Assembly: GCF_006351005.1 (NCBI RefSeq)
Contig: NZ_VENP01000009.1
Span: 1-64,000, forward strand
Length of the DNA: 64,000 bases
Direction of reading: 5' to 3'
DNA from: Miniimonas arenae
Lineage (GTDB): Bacteria; Actinomycetota; Actinomycetes; Actinomycetales; Beutenbergiaceae
Positions 17,070 through 24,606 of the stretch are shown one piece after another. How positions within the stretch are numbered: position 1 is the first letter of the stretch; every line of letters starts with the position of its first letter. A program made the translations under genes and the position numbers. Under the pieces are notes generated by a model, which did no database searches, had not been told where the DNA came from, and saw nothing but the letters and a program-made list of their open reading frames with translations.

Positions 17070-18106
17070 GCGTCGCTGCCGTGCGGGACGCGGGCGGCGT
17101 CGCCGGAGTCCCGGGCGTCCGAGTCCTGGGCGCTGGAGTCCCGGGCGCTGGAGTCCTGGGCGTCCCGCGCGCCCGGCGCGTGTGGTTCCCCCTGCGCGAC
17201 GTGGGCGTCCGCCGAGGCGGGCGCCTCGCCGTCGGGCGCTTGCTCGGTGCGCTTACCACGCGCCGGCCGCGCCGCGTGCTCGGCGATGAGCGCGGCGACC
17301 TCGCGGCCGTGCTCGTAGATGACGGCGTGCGAGGCGCCGGGGATCTCGGCCGACCAGGCGTCGGGCGCGCGCTCGGTGAGCATCGCGGTCCACTCGCGGG
17401 GCGCGACGCGGTCGTACTCGCCGCGCACGACGAGGAGGGGGGTGTCGACGTCGGCGATGCGCTGCTCGACGGGGAACCGCAGCATCCCGGGCAGCACCTG
17501 GCGGAACCAGCGCACCGTGGTGCGGCGGTAGCCGGCCAGCGCCATCGCGCGCGTGCCGCGTGACTCCCGCACCGAGCTCTGCGCCAGGCGCACCATCTGC
17601 TGACCCACCGACCGCTCCTGCGCGTTGACGGGCGGCCCGATGAGGACGCCGTGCGTCGCGACGCCCGGGTCGCGCGCGAGCACCTCCGTGACGATCTGCG
17701 ACCCCATCGAGTGGCCCACGAGCACCACGTTCGCGAGCCTCTGACGCCGCAGCCACCGGTCGACGAGCCCGGCGAACTCCTCGATCCCGGCCGCGTCGCG
17801 CGGTGGCGGGACCGCCGCGAAGCCCGGCAGGTCCAGCAGGTGCACCGTGCCGACCCGCGCGAGCGCGAGAGCGACGCGTCCGTAGTACGCCGAGCTCACC
17901 CCGAGGCCGTGCAGCAGCACGAGGTTGCGCGGCGCGTCCTGCGGCCCGGGTCCGCCCGCGGACTCCGCGAGGGACATGCGCCAGGCGCGCAGGCAGAGGT
18001 CGTCGAACCGGTAGCGGTCGACCCGCAGCTCGAGGCCGTCGGGGAGGTCCGGGTCGACCACCCGGCGGCCGTAGCGGCGAGGCCGCCTGCGGGAACGCTG
18101 GGCCAC
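17066..18106 (-). CDS. alpha/beta hydrolase with repeat-expanded tail
   Basis: Probable serine hydrolase. The protein (about 346 residues) shows VLLHGLGVSSAYYGRVALALA, the nucleophile elbow VLVGHSMGSQIVTEVL, the acidic segment PLLVVRGEYDRVAPREW and the catalytic His in IPGASHAVIYEHGREV. I place the start at the GTG at 18104-18106, with GAGAGG upstream; a GTG at 18115 is the alternative. The last 60 residues are not part of the fold: QAPDGEAPASADAH derives from a dispersed-repeat copy at 17221-17240, and the DSSARDSSAQDSDARDS stretch comes from a short tandem repeat at about 17104-17163. The gene is first in a two-gene operon. Confidence 0.78.
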   Translation of the reverse strand: MAQRSRRRPRRYGRRVVDPDLPDGLELRVDRYRFDDLCLRAWRMSLAESAGGPGPQDAPRNLVLLHGLGVSSAYYGRVALALARVGTVHLLDLPGFAAVPPPRDAAGIEEFAGLVDRWLRRQRLANVVLVGHSMGSQIVTEVLARDPGVATHGVLIGPPVNAQERSVGQQMVRLAQSSVRESRGTRAMALAGYRRTTVRWFRQVLPGMLRFPVEQRIADVDTPLLVVRGEYDRVAPREWTAMLTERAPDAWSAEIPGASHAVIYEHGREVAALIAEHAARPARGKRTEQAPDGEAPASADAHVAQGEPHAPGARDAQDSSARDSSAQDSDARDSGDAARVPHGSDA

Positions 18107-18487
18107 GCCGGGCACCGCCTCTCGGGAGGAGCGCGCGGGCGGGCGCCACGCGCGGGGGTCGGCGCGAGTGTAGCCAGCGGGTCTGCGCGGTGGTCGAGCG
18201 AGGACCGGTGCGGGGCTGGTGCGGGGGTGCGGGCTGGGGTTCGCGACGGGAGAGCGACTCTGCGTCACGCCAGAGCGACTCGTCCGGGCGCCGGCGGATG
18301 CGGCCCGAGCATCGCCGCAGGTCGCGGGGCTGCGGGTGTCGGTGTGGACGCGGCGAGTCGCTGTGGCGGAACGGAGAGTCGCTGTGGCGTCACGCGCGGT
18401 CGTCGACGGGCGGCACCGGAGCCGCAGGTGGGCGGCGCGAGAGCCCGCGCACGCCCCCCGTCGGTCCGCCGTGGTAGACCGGGAGGC
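18107..18487. other. divergent intergenic region holding the repeat element
   Basis: This 381-bp gap between the hydrolase (minus) and the S9 peptidase (plus) carries no recognisable gene. Its right half is the 142-bp inverted-repeat element; any promoters for the two flanking genes must lie outside or within that element. Confidence 0.6.
18253..18394. repeat. intergenic inverted-repeat element, copy 2 (142 bp)
   Basis: The left end is AGCGACTCTGCGTCACGC (18253-18270) followed by a second AGAGCGACT (18272-18280). The core GCATCGCCGCAGGTC is at 18309-18323. The right half has AGTCGCTGTGGCG (18356-18368) and AGTCGCTGTGGCGTCACG (18377-18394). The two 18-bp ends are identical to those of the element at 38574-38715, and both elements are exactly 142 bp long. 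Confidence 0.85.
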
Positions 18488-20662
18488 ATGGCGACGCCCT
18501 TCCACGACCTCGACGACTACATCGCGATCCCCCGCCTCACCTCGCTCGCGCTCGCGCCCGACGGGTCCCGCCTCGTGGCGACCCAGCAGGCGCTCGACGC
18601 GAAGCGCACCGGCTACGTGACCTCCCTGTGGGAGATCGCGCTCGACGGCGAGCAGCCCGCCCGGCGCCTCACGCGCGGCGCGAAGGGCGAGAGCGGCGCG
18701 GCCTTCACGGCCACGGGCGACCTGCTGTTCGTCGCGCGCCGCGCCGAGCCGGGCACGAGCGAGGCCGACGCCAAGGCGTGCGTGTGGCGCCTGCCGGCGG
18801 GCGGGGGCGAGGCCCACGTGCTCGTGCGGCGCCCGGCCGGCGTCTCCGGCGTGCTCGCGGCCAGCGCCGCGGAGACCGTGCTCGCCGTCGCGGACACCCT
18901 TCCGAGCGCCACCGACGAGGCGAGCGAGCGCGACCTGCGCACGAGTCGCAAGGACGCCAAGGTCGCCGCGATCCTGCACAGCGGCTACCCGGTCCGCTAC
19001 TGGGACCACGACCTCGGCCCCGGCGCGCCGCGCCTCTTCGCCGTCGAGGGCGCCCCGCTCCCGCCGAAGGGCGAGCAGCCCGCGCCCGACGGCGAGGCGC
19101 CGGCCCCCGCGGACGTCACCGTCCCAGGCCCGGACGACGAGCGGGGCACCCGCGACCTCACGCCCGACGCGGGCCGCGCCCTCGGGGACGTCGACCTCGC
19201 CGCGGACGGGAGCTTCGCCGTCGCGCAGTGGACGGTGCCCGAGGAGCGCGGTGCGTCGCGCTCGACCCTCGTCCGGATCGACGTCGCCACCGGCGAGCGC
19301 ACGGTGCTGGTGGACGACGGCGTGGGCGGCGGCGACGCCGGGCACCCGCTGATCAGCCCCGACGGCGCGTGGGTCGCCTACGTGCACGACACGCGGACCA
19401 CGCCCACCGAGGCGCCGCGCGTCACGCTGCGGGTCGTCGCCAGCGACGGCGAGAACGGGACCGGCGGCCGCACGCTCGTGCCGGACTGGGATCGCTGGGC
19501 CACCCCGGCGGCGTGGCTGCCGGACTCCTCGGCGCTGCTCGTCGTCGCGGACGAGACCGGCCACGCGCCGCTGTTCCGCGTCCCGCTCCGCGAGGGCGCG
19601 AGCGCGGCGGACGTGGTGCGCCTGACGGGTGAGGGCGCCTACTCCTCGGTCGTCGTGACGCCCGACGGCGAGGCCGCCCTCGCGCTGCGGGCCTCCTACC
19701 GCTTCCCCGCCGAGGTGGTCCGGGTCGACCTCGGCTCCGTCGGGAACGGCTCCGACGGCGGTGCCGACGCGGAGGCCGACGCTGCGGTGACGCCGCTGCG
19801 CGGCCCCGTCGAGCGGCCGACGCTGCCGGGGCGGCTCGAGGACGTCGCGACCACCGTGAGTGACCCGACCGATCCAGCCGGGACCGAGGTGACGGTCCGC
19901 GGGTACCTCGCGCTGCCCGAGAGCGCCTCGTCGGACGCGCCTGCGCCCTTGCTGCTGTGGATCCACGGCGGACCGCTCGGCTCGTGGAACGCCTGGAGCT
20001 GGCGGTGGAACCCGTGGCTGCTCGTCGCGCAGGGGTACGCGGTGCTGCTGCCGGACCCGGCGCTGTCCACCGGGTACGGCCGTGACTTCGTCCAGCGCGG
20101 CTGGGGTGCGTGGGGCGAGGCGCCGTACACCGACCTCATGGCGATCACGGACGCCGTGGAGCGGCGGGCCGACGTCGACGAGACCCGGACCGCGGCGATG
20201 GGCGGCTCGTTCGGCGGCTACATGGCCAACTGGGTCGCCGGGCACACCGACCGGTTCGCCGCGATCGTCACGCACGCGAGCCTGTGGGCGCTCGACCAGT
20301 TCGGGCCGACCACCGACGCGGCGTTCTACTGGCTGGGCGAGATGACGCCGGAGATGGCCGAGAAGAACTCACCGCACCGGTTCGTTGCCGACATCCGCAC
20401 GCCGATGCTCGTGATCCACGGCGACAAGGACTACCGGGTGCCGATCGGCGAGGGGCTGCGGCTCTGGTACGAGCTGCTGGCGTCCTCCGGCCTGCCGGCG
20501 GGTCCCGACGGGACCACGCCGCACCGGTTCCTCTACTTCCCGGACGAGAACCACTGGATCCTCACCCCGCAGCACGCGAAGGTCTGGTACGAGGTGGTCG
20601 AGGCGTTCCTCGCCGAGCACGTGCTGGGCCAGACACGCGCGCTGCCGGACGTGCTGGGCTGA
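18488..20662 (+). CDS. S9 family prolyl oligopeptidase / acylaminoacyl peptidase
   Basis: Serine peptidase that cleaves short peptides in the cytoplasm. The 724-residue protein has an N-terminal beta-propeller (residues 1-450, starting FHDLDDYIAIPRLTSLALAPDG) and a C-terminal alpha/beta hydrolase. The nucleophile is in MGGSFGGYMANW, the Asp in IHGDKDYRVPIGE and the His in FPDENHWILTPQH, with HGGPLGSW as oxyanion element. GGAGG precedes ATG 18488. A linker insert at residues 195-215 (EQPAPDGEAPAPAD) comes from a dispersed-repeat copy at 19082-19103 that is identical over 19 bp, in opposite orientation, to the one at 17221. Confidence 0.9.
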   Translation: MATPFHDLDDYIAIPRLTSLALAPDGSRLVATQQALDAKRTGYVTSLWEIALDGEQPARRLTRGAKGESGAAFTATGDLLFVARRAEPGTSEADAKACVWRLPAGGGEAHVLVRRPAGVSGVLAASAAETVLAVADTLPSATDEASERDLRTSRKDAKVAAILHSGYPVRYWDHDLGPGAPRLFAVEGAPLPPKGEQPAPDGEAPAPADVTVPGPDDERGTRDLTPDAGRALGDVDLAADGSFAVAQWTVPEERGASRSTLVRIDVATGERTVLVDDGVGGGDAGHPLISPDGAWVAYVHDTRTTPTEAPRVTLRVVASDGENGTGGRTLVPDWDRWATPAAWLPDSSALLVVADETGHAPLFRVPLREGASAADVVRLTGEGAYSSVVVTPDGEAALALRASYRFPAEVVRVDLGSVGNGSDGGADAEADAAVTPLRGPVERPTLPGRLEDVATTVSDPTDPAGTEVTVRGYLALPESASSDAPAPLLLWIHGGPLGSWNAWSWRWNPWLLVAQGYAVLLPDPALSTGYGRDFVQRGWGAWGEAPYTDLMAITDAVERRADVDETRTAAMGGSFGGYMANWVAGHTDRFAAIVTHASLWALDQFGPTTDAAFYWLGEMTPEMAEKNSPHRFVADIRTPMLVIHGDKDYRVPIGEGLRLWYELLASSGLPAGPDGTTPHRFLYFPDENHWILTPQHAKVWYEVVEAFLAEHVLGQTRALPDVLG

Positions 20663-20700
20663 GTGCCCAGCGACGCCCGGCAGCGCTGATCGGGAGCACC

Positions 20701-20717
20701 GATCGGCAGTGCCGATC
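20701..20717. terminator. hairpin between convergent genes
   Basis: GATCGGC-AGT-GCCGATC is a perfect 7-bp stem with a 3-nt loop in the 66 bp between the S9 peptidase stop and the SDR stop. An overlapping GATCGG/CGATC repeat just upstream offers an alternative fold. It could serve as a terminator for both strands; there is no T-run, as is normal at this G+C. Confidence 0.6.
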
Positions 20718-20728
20718 CACGGCGCCTG

Positions 20729-21598
20729 TCAGAACACGGCCCGGCCCCCGGTGACTCCGAGCACGGTGCCGCTGACGTACGACGCCTCGTCCGAGGCGAG
20801 GAACACGTACGCGGCGGCCACCTCGACCGGCTGACCCGGGCGGCCGAGCGGCGTGTCCTCGCCGAACCCGTCGACCTTCTCCTCTCCGAACGTGGAGGGG
20901 ATGAGCGGGGTCCAGATCGGCCCGGGCGCGACGGCGTTCACGCGGACGCCCTTCGGGCCGAGCTCGGTCGCGAGGTTGACCATGAGGTTGTTGAGCGCGG
21001 CCTTGGTCGAGGCGTAGTCCAGCAGCGGTCCGCTCGGCTCGTACGCCTGGATCGACGTCGTGATGATGATGCTCGCGCCGGCGTCGAGGTGTGAGACGGC
21101 CGCCTTGACGAGCCAGAACGTCGCGAACACGTTCGTCTCGTAGACCTGCTCGAGCTGCGGCGTCGAGAAGTTCTCGATCCCGCCCGGCGTGCCGTTCTGA
21201 AACGCCGCGTTGGAGACCACGACGTCGAGCCCGCCCAGGCCCTCGACGGCGAGCTCGACGAGGCGCTGGTTCGCCTCCTCGGTCCGCTGGTCGGTGGGCA
21301 GGAGGAGGCACCGGCGGCCCTCCGCCTCGACCGCGGAGGCGACCTGCTCGGCGTCGTGCTGCTCGTCGGGCAGGTAGGCGATGGCGACGTCGGCGCCCTC
21401 CTTGGCGAAGGTGAGCGCGACGGCGCGGCCGATGCCGGAGTCGCCGCCCGTGATGAGGGCGCGCTTGCCGACGAGGCGCTCGCGCGGGGTCCACGACGTC
21501 TCGCCGTGGTCGGGCACCGGGTCCATCTCGTCGGTGCGGCCGGGCCACTCCTGCTGCTGTGCGGAGACGTGGGTGGGTCGGTCGGGGGTGTCGGACAC
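20729..21598 (-). CDS. short-chain dehydrogenase/reductase (SDR), YghA/GsiB-context type
   Basis: NAD(P)-dependent oxidoreductase. The 289-residue protein has a 40-residue polar N-terminal extension containing QQQEWPGRTDEMDPVPDHGE, typical of the stress-associated SDR subgroup, then the nucleotide motif ALITGGDSGIGRAVA, VVSNAAF, and the active site S-x(12)-Y-x-x-x-K in TTSIQAYEPSGPLLDYASTK, ending with the family C-terminal VSGTVLGVTGG. The GTG at 21596-21598 has GGAGG directly upstream, although the spacing is short. A perfect 9-bp inverted repeat at 21613-21632 immediately precedes the start and may be an operator. Confidence 0.86.
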   Translation of the reverse strand: MSDTPDRPTHVSAQQQEWPGRTDEMDPVPDHGETSWTPRERLVGKRALITGGDSGIGRAVALTFAKEGADVAIAYLPDEQHDAEQVASAVEAEGRRCLLLPTDQRTEEANQRLVELAVEGLGGLDVVVSNAAFQNGTPGGIENFSTPQLEQVYETNVFATFWLVKAAVSHLDAGASIIITTSIQAYEPSGPLLDYASTKAALNNLMVNLATELGPKGVRVNAVAPGPIWTPLIPSTFGEEKVDGFGEDTPLGRPGQPVEVAAAYVFLASDEASYVSGTVLGVTGGRAVF

Positions 21599-21918
21599 GG
21601 TTCCTCCAGAGTGCGGAGCGCGTGCGCTCCGCGGGTGAGTAACGGCGGTCAGCGGCTGCGGCGCTGCGGCGCTGCGTCGCAGCCGTGTGCGGCGGCGTCC
21701 CGCACGAGGGTGCTCGGGTGGTCCGCGCACGGGCGCCGCCGGCCGTTCCACCGTAGGCAGGCCACACGTCCGGCGACAACCTCCCTTCGGAGGCGATCTC
21801 ATGGCGCTGATCGACGGCACGTCCGCGGCGGGCGCCCTCGCCGACACGACGGCGGCCCTCGCCCTGACCGGCGAGCACAGCGGCCCGCAGCCGACGTCGC
21901 GGTGGGAGGATTGCGGGC
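21599..21918. promoter_or_regulatory. divergent intergenic region with palindromes
   Basis: This 320-bp gap lies between the SDR (minus) and the membrane protein (plus). GCGGAGCGC-GT-GCGCTCCGC (21613-21632) is a perfect inverted repeat just before the SDR start. CGGCTGCG (21653-21660) and CGCAGCCG (21678-21685) form a second hairpin. A plus-strand ATG at 21801 with a good GGAGG opens a frame that runs out of phase into the next gene; I do not call it a gene. Confidence 0.45.
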
Positions 21919-22983
21919 GTGAGCGACACCGCACCCGTGCTGCCCCCGCCGGCGACGACGACCAGCACCCCCTCTGTTCGGCGTCGCGTCCTGCGCGCCG
22001 CGATCTGGCTGGTCGTGGCGGTGTTCGCCTGGGTCGCCCTGGACCGCCTCATCGGACGCATCGACTGGACCGCGGTGGGCAACGCGCTCGGCCGCGTCGA
22101 ACCGTGGATGGCTCTGCCGCTCCTCGCGATGCTGCTCGTGCGGCAGGTGCTCAACGCCGTCCCGCTCGTCTACTACGTCCCCGGGCTCAGCTGGGGCCGC
22201 TCGGTGCAGAACGACCTCGCCGCGAACGTCGTGGCGACCTTCGCGCCGCCGCCGGGCGACATCGTGCTGCGGATCGCGATGTTCCGGTCCTGGGGGCTGG
22301 ACCCCGTGCGCGGGATGACCGGCGTGACGCTCAACTCGTTCAAGTTCTACGCCGTGCGGTTCCTGGTGCCCGGTCTCGGCCTGCTGCTGCTCACCGGGTA
22401 CGAGCTCTCGCAGCGCCAGTACGTGCTGGCGCTGGCCAGCCTGCTCGTGGCCGCGGCCATCCTCGGGATGCTCGTCGCGATCCTGTCCTCGCAGTCGCTC
22501 GCGCGTCGGGCGGGGTACTGGGCCGGCCGGCTGCTGCGGACGTTCCGTCGGAGCACCGACCCCGATGCGATCGGCGACCGGGCCGTCGAGCTGCGCCACC
22601 AGGCGGCCGACAGCCTGCGCCGCGGCCTCGCGCCCTCGCTCGTGGCGCTCGTCGGGATGACCCTCGCTGACGCGACCATCCTGCTGCTCGCCCTGCGCTC
22701 GGTGGGGGTGGGGCCCGACACGCTTCCCGTGACCGAGATCCTCGGGATGGTGCTGCTGACCTACCCGCTCACCACGCTGCCGCTGTTCGGGTTCGGCGTC
22801 ATCGAGGCGATCCTCATCGCCGCCTGGACGCTCACCGCGGGCGTGCTCGTGGAACCCTCGCTCGTCGCGGCGACCATCGTCTGGCGGATCGTCACGATCC
22901 TCGGGACGCTCGCGATCGGGGCGGTCGTGCTCGTGGTGTGGCGGGTGCGGGCTCGGTCCGGGTTCGGTGCGTCGGTGTCTTGA
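21919..22983 (+). CDS. lysylphosphatidylglycerol synthase TM-region / AglD (UPF0104) membrane protein
   Basis: Integral membrane protein related to the flippase half of MprF; possible lipid transport or modification. The 354-residue protein has eight or so hydrophobic segments, beginning at residue 26 (AIWLVVAVFAWVALDRL). Family cues are the periplasmic FAPPPGDIVLRIAMFRSWG near residue 112 and a late PLTTLPLFGFGVIEAI. The GTG at 21919 follows GGGAGG by about 12 nt. There is no aminoacyl-transferase domain, so this is not a full MprF. The substrate cannot be named. Confidence 0.75.
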   Translation: MSDTAPVLPPPATTTSTPSVRRRVLRAAIWLVVAVFAWVALDRLIGRIDWTAVGNALGRVEPWMALPLLAMLLVRQVLNAVPLVYYVPGLSWGRSVQNDLAANVVATFAPPPGDIVLRIAMFRSWGLDPVRGMTGVTLNSFKFYAVRFLVPGLGLLLLTGYELSQRQYVLALASLLVAAAILGMLVAILSSQSLARRAGYWAGRLLRTFRRSTDPDAIGDRAVELRHQAADSLRRGLAPSLVALVGMTLADATILLLALRSVGVGPDTLPVTEILGMVLLTYPLTTLPLFGFGVIEAILIAAWTLTAGVLVEPSLVAATIVWRIVTILGTLAIGAVVLVVWRVRARSGFGASVS

Positions 22984-23317
22984 AGCCCGATCGAGGCCGG
23001 GGGCGTGAGGCCCGGTGCGCGCGGGCCCGGGGCTCTGGGCCCGGGGCCGCGAGGCCCGGTGGGCGCGGCGGCTCGCCTCGCTCACGCTCGCTCGTTCCTC
23101 GCTCGCTCCGCTACGGCTTGACGGCTTCGCCGCCGCGCGCACCGTGCCTCGCGGCTTCGCCGCTCGTCCCGCCACTCAGTCCGGCAGGCACGGCCGCTCG
23201 CTCCGACCCTGGTGGGGGATGTCAGTCGGGGGGCTGCAATGAGTCAGGGCCCCCGGTACTGGTGTACCGGGGGCCCTGACTAGTGCTGTGGGTCGTGCTG
23301 TGGCTGCTCGGGTGCCG
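22984..23317. other. gene-free region, low complexity
   Basis: This 334-bp stretch lies between convergent genes. It begins with GCCCGGGG-type runs (22987-23062), continues with CGCTCGCT-rich sequence (23065-23115), and ends with the strong hairpin described separately. No gene is supported. Confidence 0.6.
23242..23281. terminator. strong bidirectional terminator hairpin
   Basis: AGTCAGGGCCCCCGGTAC, a TGGT loop, and its perfect complement make an 18-bp uninterrupted stem. It lies 37 bp beyond the stop of the minus-strand DUF3349 gene and downstream of the plus-strand membrane protein, so it can stop transcription from both sides. Confidence 0.9.
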
Positions 23318-23617
23318 TCAGGCGGCGTCCGAGAGCGGGTGGCCGAGCGCGGCGACCTCGTACGAGACGCGAGCGAGGTCGTCCGGGTGGGGCAGTGCGT
23401 CGATCAGGTGCGTGATCGCGACCGCCGCGTCGACGCGGGTGCAGGTGTGCGAGTCGCCGGGGCTCAGCTCGCGCACGACGAGGGCGATCTCGCCGTCGGT
23501 CAGCCGGGTCCTCTCGAGCGCCTGGACGACGACCGGCAGGTCGTGACTGGCGCATCCCCCTGCGCCCTCCGCGCGAAGCCACGCGAGCACCGAGCGCGTG
23601 CTGTCAGTGAAGCTCAT
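23318..23617 (-). CDS. DUF3349 protein (Rv0543c-like), copy A
   Basis: Small helical protein of unknown function. The 99-residue sequence fits DUF3349: a first helix ending in VLAWLRAEGA, a central LTDGEIALVVRELS and a last helix ARVSYEVAALGHPLSD. GGGAGGA precedes the ATG at 23615-23617. It lies downstream of a second, longer DUF3349 gene, a small membrane protein and a PiT transporter, all on the minus strand. In Mycobacterium tuberculosis the order Rv0543c-Rv0544c-pitA is the same except that there is one DUF3349 gene. Confidence 0.8.
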   Translation of the reverse strand: MSFTDSTRSVLAWLRAEGAGGCASHDLPVVVQALERTRLTDGEIALVVRELSPGDSHTCTRVDAAVAITHLIDALPHPDDLARVSYEVAALGHPLSDAA

Positions 23618-23695
23618 CGGTCCTCCCTGAGGTCTCCTGTGGGTGGGTCAGGATGTCCAGGGTACCGGGAGAAGTGCTGGTAGGCCAGGGTGGGG

Positions 23696-23740
23696 CGTCA
23701 ACGGAGTGTTGCCCGGCGGGTTCGGGGTCACGTCAACGGA
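23696..23740. repeat. 10-bp direct repeat between the two DUF3349 genes
   Basis: CGTCAACGGA occurs at 23696-23705 and 23731-23740. Each copy is followed within six bases by TTGCC. No inverted partner is seen, so this resembles only half of the larger inverted-repeat elements. Confidence 0.5.
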
Positions 23741-23776
23741 CCATTGCCGCCGGTCGTCCGGGCGGCGGGGTGCGGC

Positions 23777-24283
23777 CTACGCCGGGGCGCCGGGCCAGTC
23801 GCCCGCGCCCGGGGCCGCGCCCGAGGCCGACCCCGAGGGCGCGCTCGAGGCAGCCACGACCTGCGGTGAGGCCGTCGAGGCGGCGCCGGACGGCTCGGAG
23901 TCCTGCGCGACCTCGGCCGGTGCAGCGCCGTCCGCTGCCTGCGCGGGCGCGTCGCCCTCGGCGGGCGCCACGGTCGACGGCCAGCCGTGCCTGGCCAGGA
24001 TGGCCGCGACCCGGGCGACCTCGTCCTCGCTCGGCTCCTCGAGCAGGCGGGCCTCGATGAGCGTGACGAGCTCCGCGCGCGGGAGCGGCTCGTGGGCCGG
24101 GACCGGCGAGTCCGCCGGGTGCGCGCGCTGCAGGTCCTCGACGATCGAGGCGATCTCCGCCGTCGTGAGCTGCTCGCGCCGCAGCAGGGCGAGCACCGGC
24201 GAGTAGTCCTTCGGCGGGACGCCGTCGGGATACCCGGCCATGAGCCAGCGCAGGACGGAGCGGAGCGGGTCTGGCGTGTTCAT
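23777..24283 (-). CDS. DUF3349 protein, copy B with Ala/Pro-rich tail
   Basis: A second DUF3349 protein. Residues 1-105 carry the domain: LRSVLRWLMAGYPDGVPPKDYSPVLALLRR, LTTAEIASIVEDL and DEVARVAAILARHGWPS. Residues 106-168 are an Ala/Ser/Gly/Pro-rich disordered tail absent from copy A. The start ATG at 24281-24283 follows AAGGAC on the minus strand. The two copies are diverged, so the duplication is not recent. Function is unknown; conservation beside the phosphate transporter suggests a shared process. Confidence 0.8.
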   Translation of the reverse strand: MNTPDPLRSVLRWLMAGYPDGVPPKDYSPVLALLRREQLTTAEIASIVEDLQRAHPADSPVPAHEPLPRAELVTLIEARLLEEPSEDEVARVAAILARHGWPSTVAPAEGDAPAQAADGAAPAEVAQDSEPSGAASTASPQVVAASSAPSGSASGAAPGAGDWPGAPA

Positions 24284-24313
24284 GGGGCGTCCTTGCCGAG
24301 GGCGAGCTGCGGT

Positions 24314-24589
24314 CTAGAAGAGCGAGATGCCGAGGTAGTGGTCCAGGCTCTTGCGCGTGATCCACAGGACGCCGATCAGCACGGCCACGATCACGACGGC
24401 GAACACCGCCATCGCCCCGGCACGGGCGCCGGAGCTGCCGTGGCGCACGGAGCCGTCGGCGAGGGCCTCGTCGGTGCCGCGGGACCACAGCACGATGCCG
24501 AAGGAGAAGAGCGCCGGGAGGCCGGCGCCGAACACCAGTCCGGCGGCGAGCACCCGCAGGACGGCGAGGGCGGTGTCTGCGACGTTCAT
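24314..24589 (-). CDS. small two-TM membrane protein beside PiT (Rv0544c-like)
   Basis: The 91-residue protein has two hydrophobic helices, ALAVLRVLAAGLVFGAGLPALFSFGIVLW (residues 7-36) and GAMAVFAVVIVAVLIGVLWI (residues 57-77), with a polar loop and a C-terminal LDHYLGI. It starts at the ATG at 24587-24589, with GGGAGAGCC before it, and lies 17 bp downstream of the transporter stop. Its position matches the mycobacterial gene between pitA and the DUF3349 gene, so it may be an accessory subunit of phosphate transport. No enzymatic motif is visible. Confidence 0.78.
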   Translation of the reverse strand: MNVADTALAVLRVLAAGLVFGAGLPALFSFGIVLWSRGTDEALADGSVRHGSSGARAGAMAVFAVVIVAVLIGVLWITRKSLDHYLGISLF

Positions 24590-24606
24590 GGCGGCTCTCC
24601 CTGAGC

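Noticed and set aside
18107-20275. Upstream extension of the hydrolase frame to 20275
   Set aside because: It is antisense to the S9 peptidase and no family homology is seen before the GTG at 18106.
21801-21918. Small ORF with a good ribosome binding site at ATG 21801
   Set aside because: The frame runs on out of phase through the membrane protein gene with shadow composition; no independent stop near the gap.
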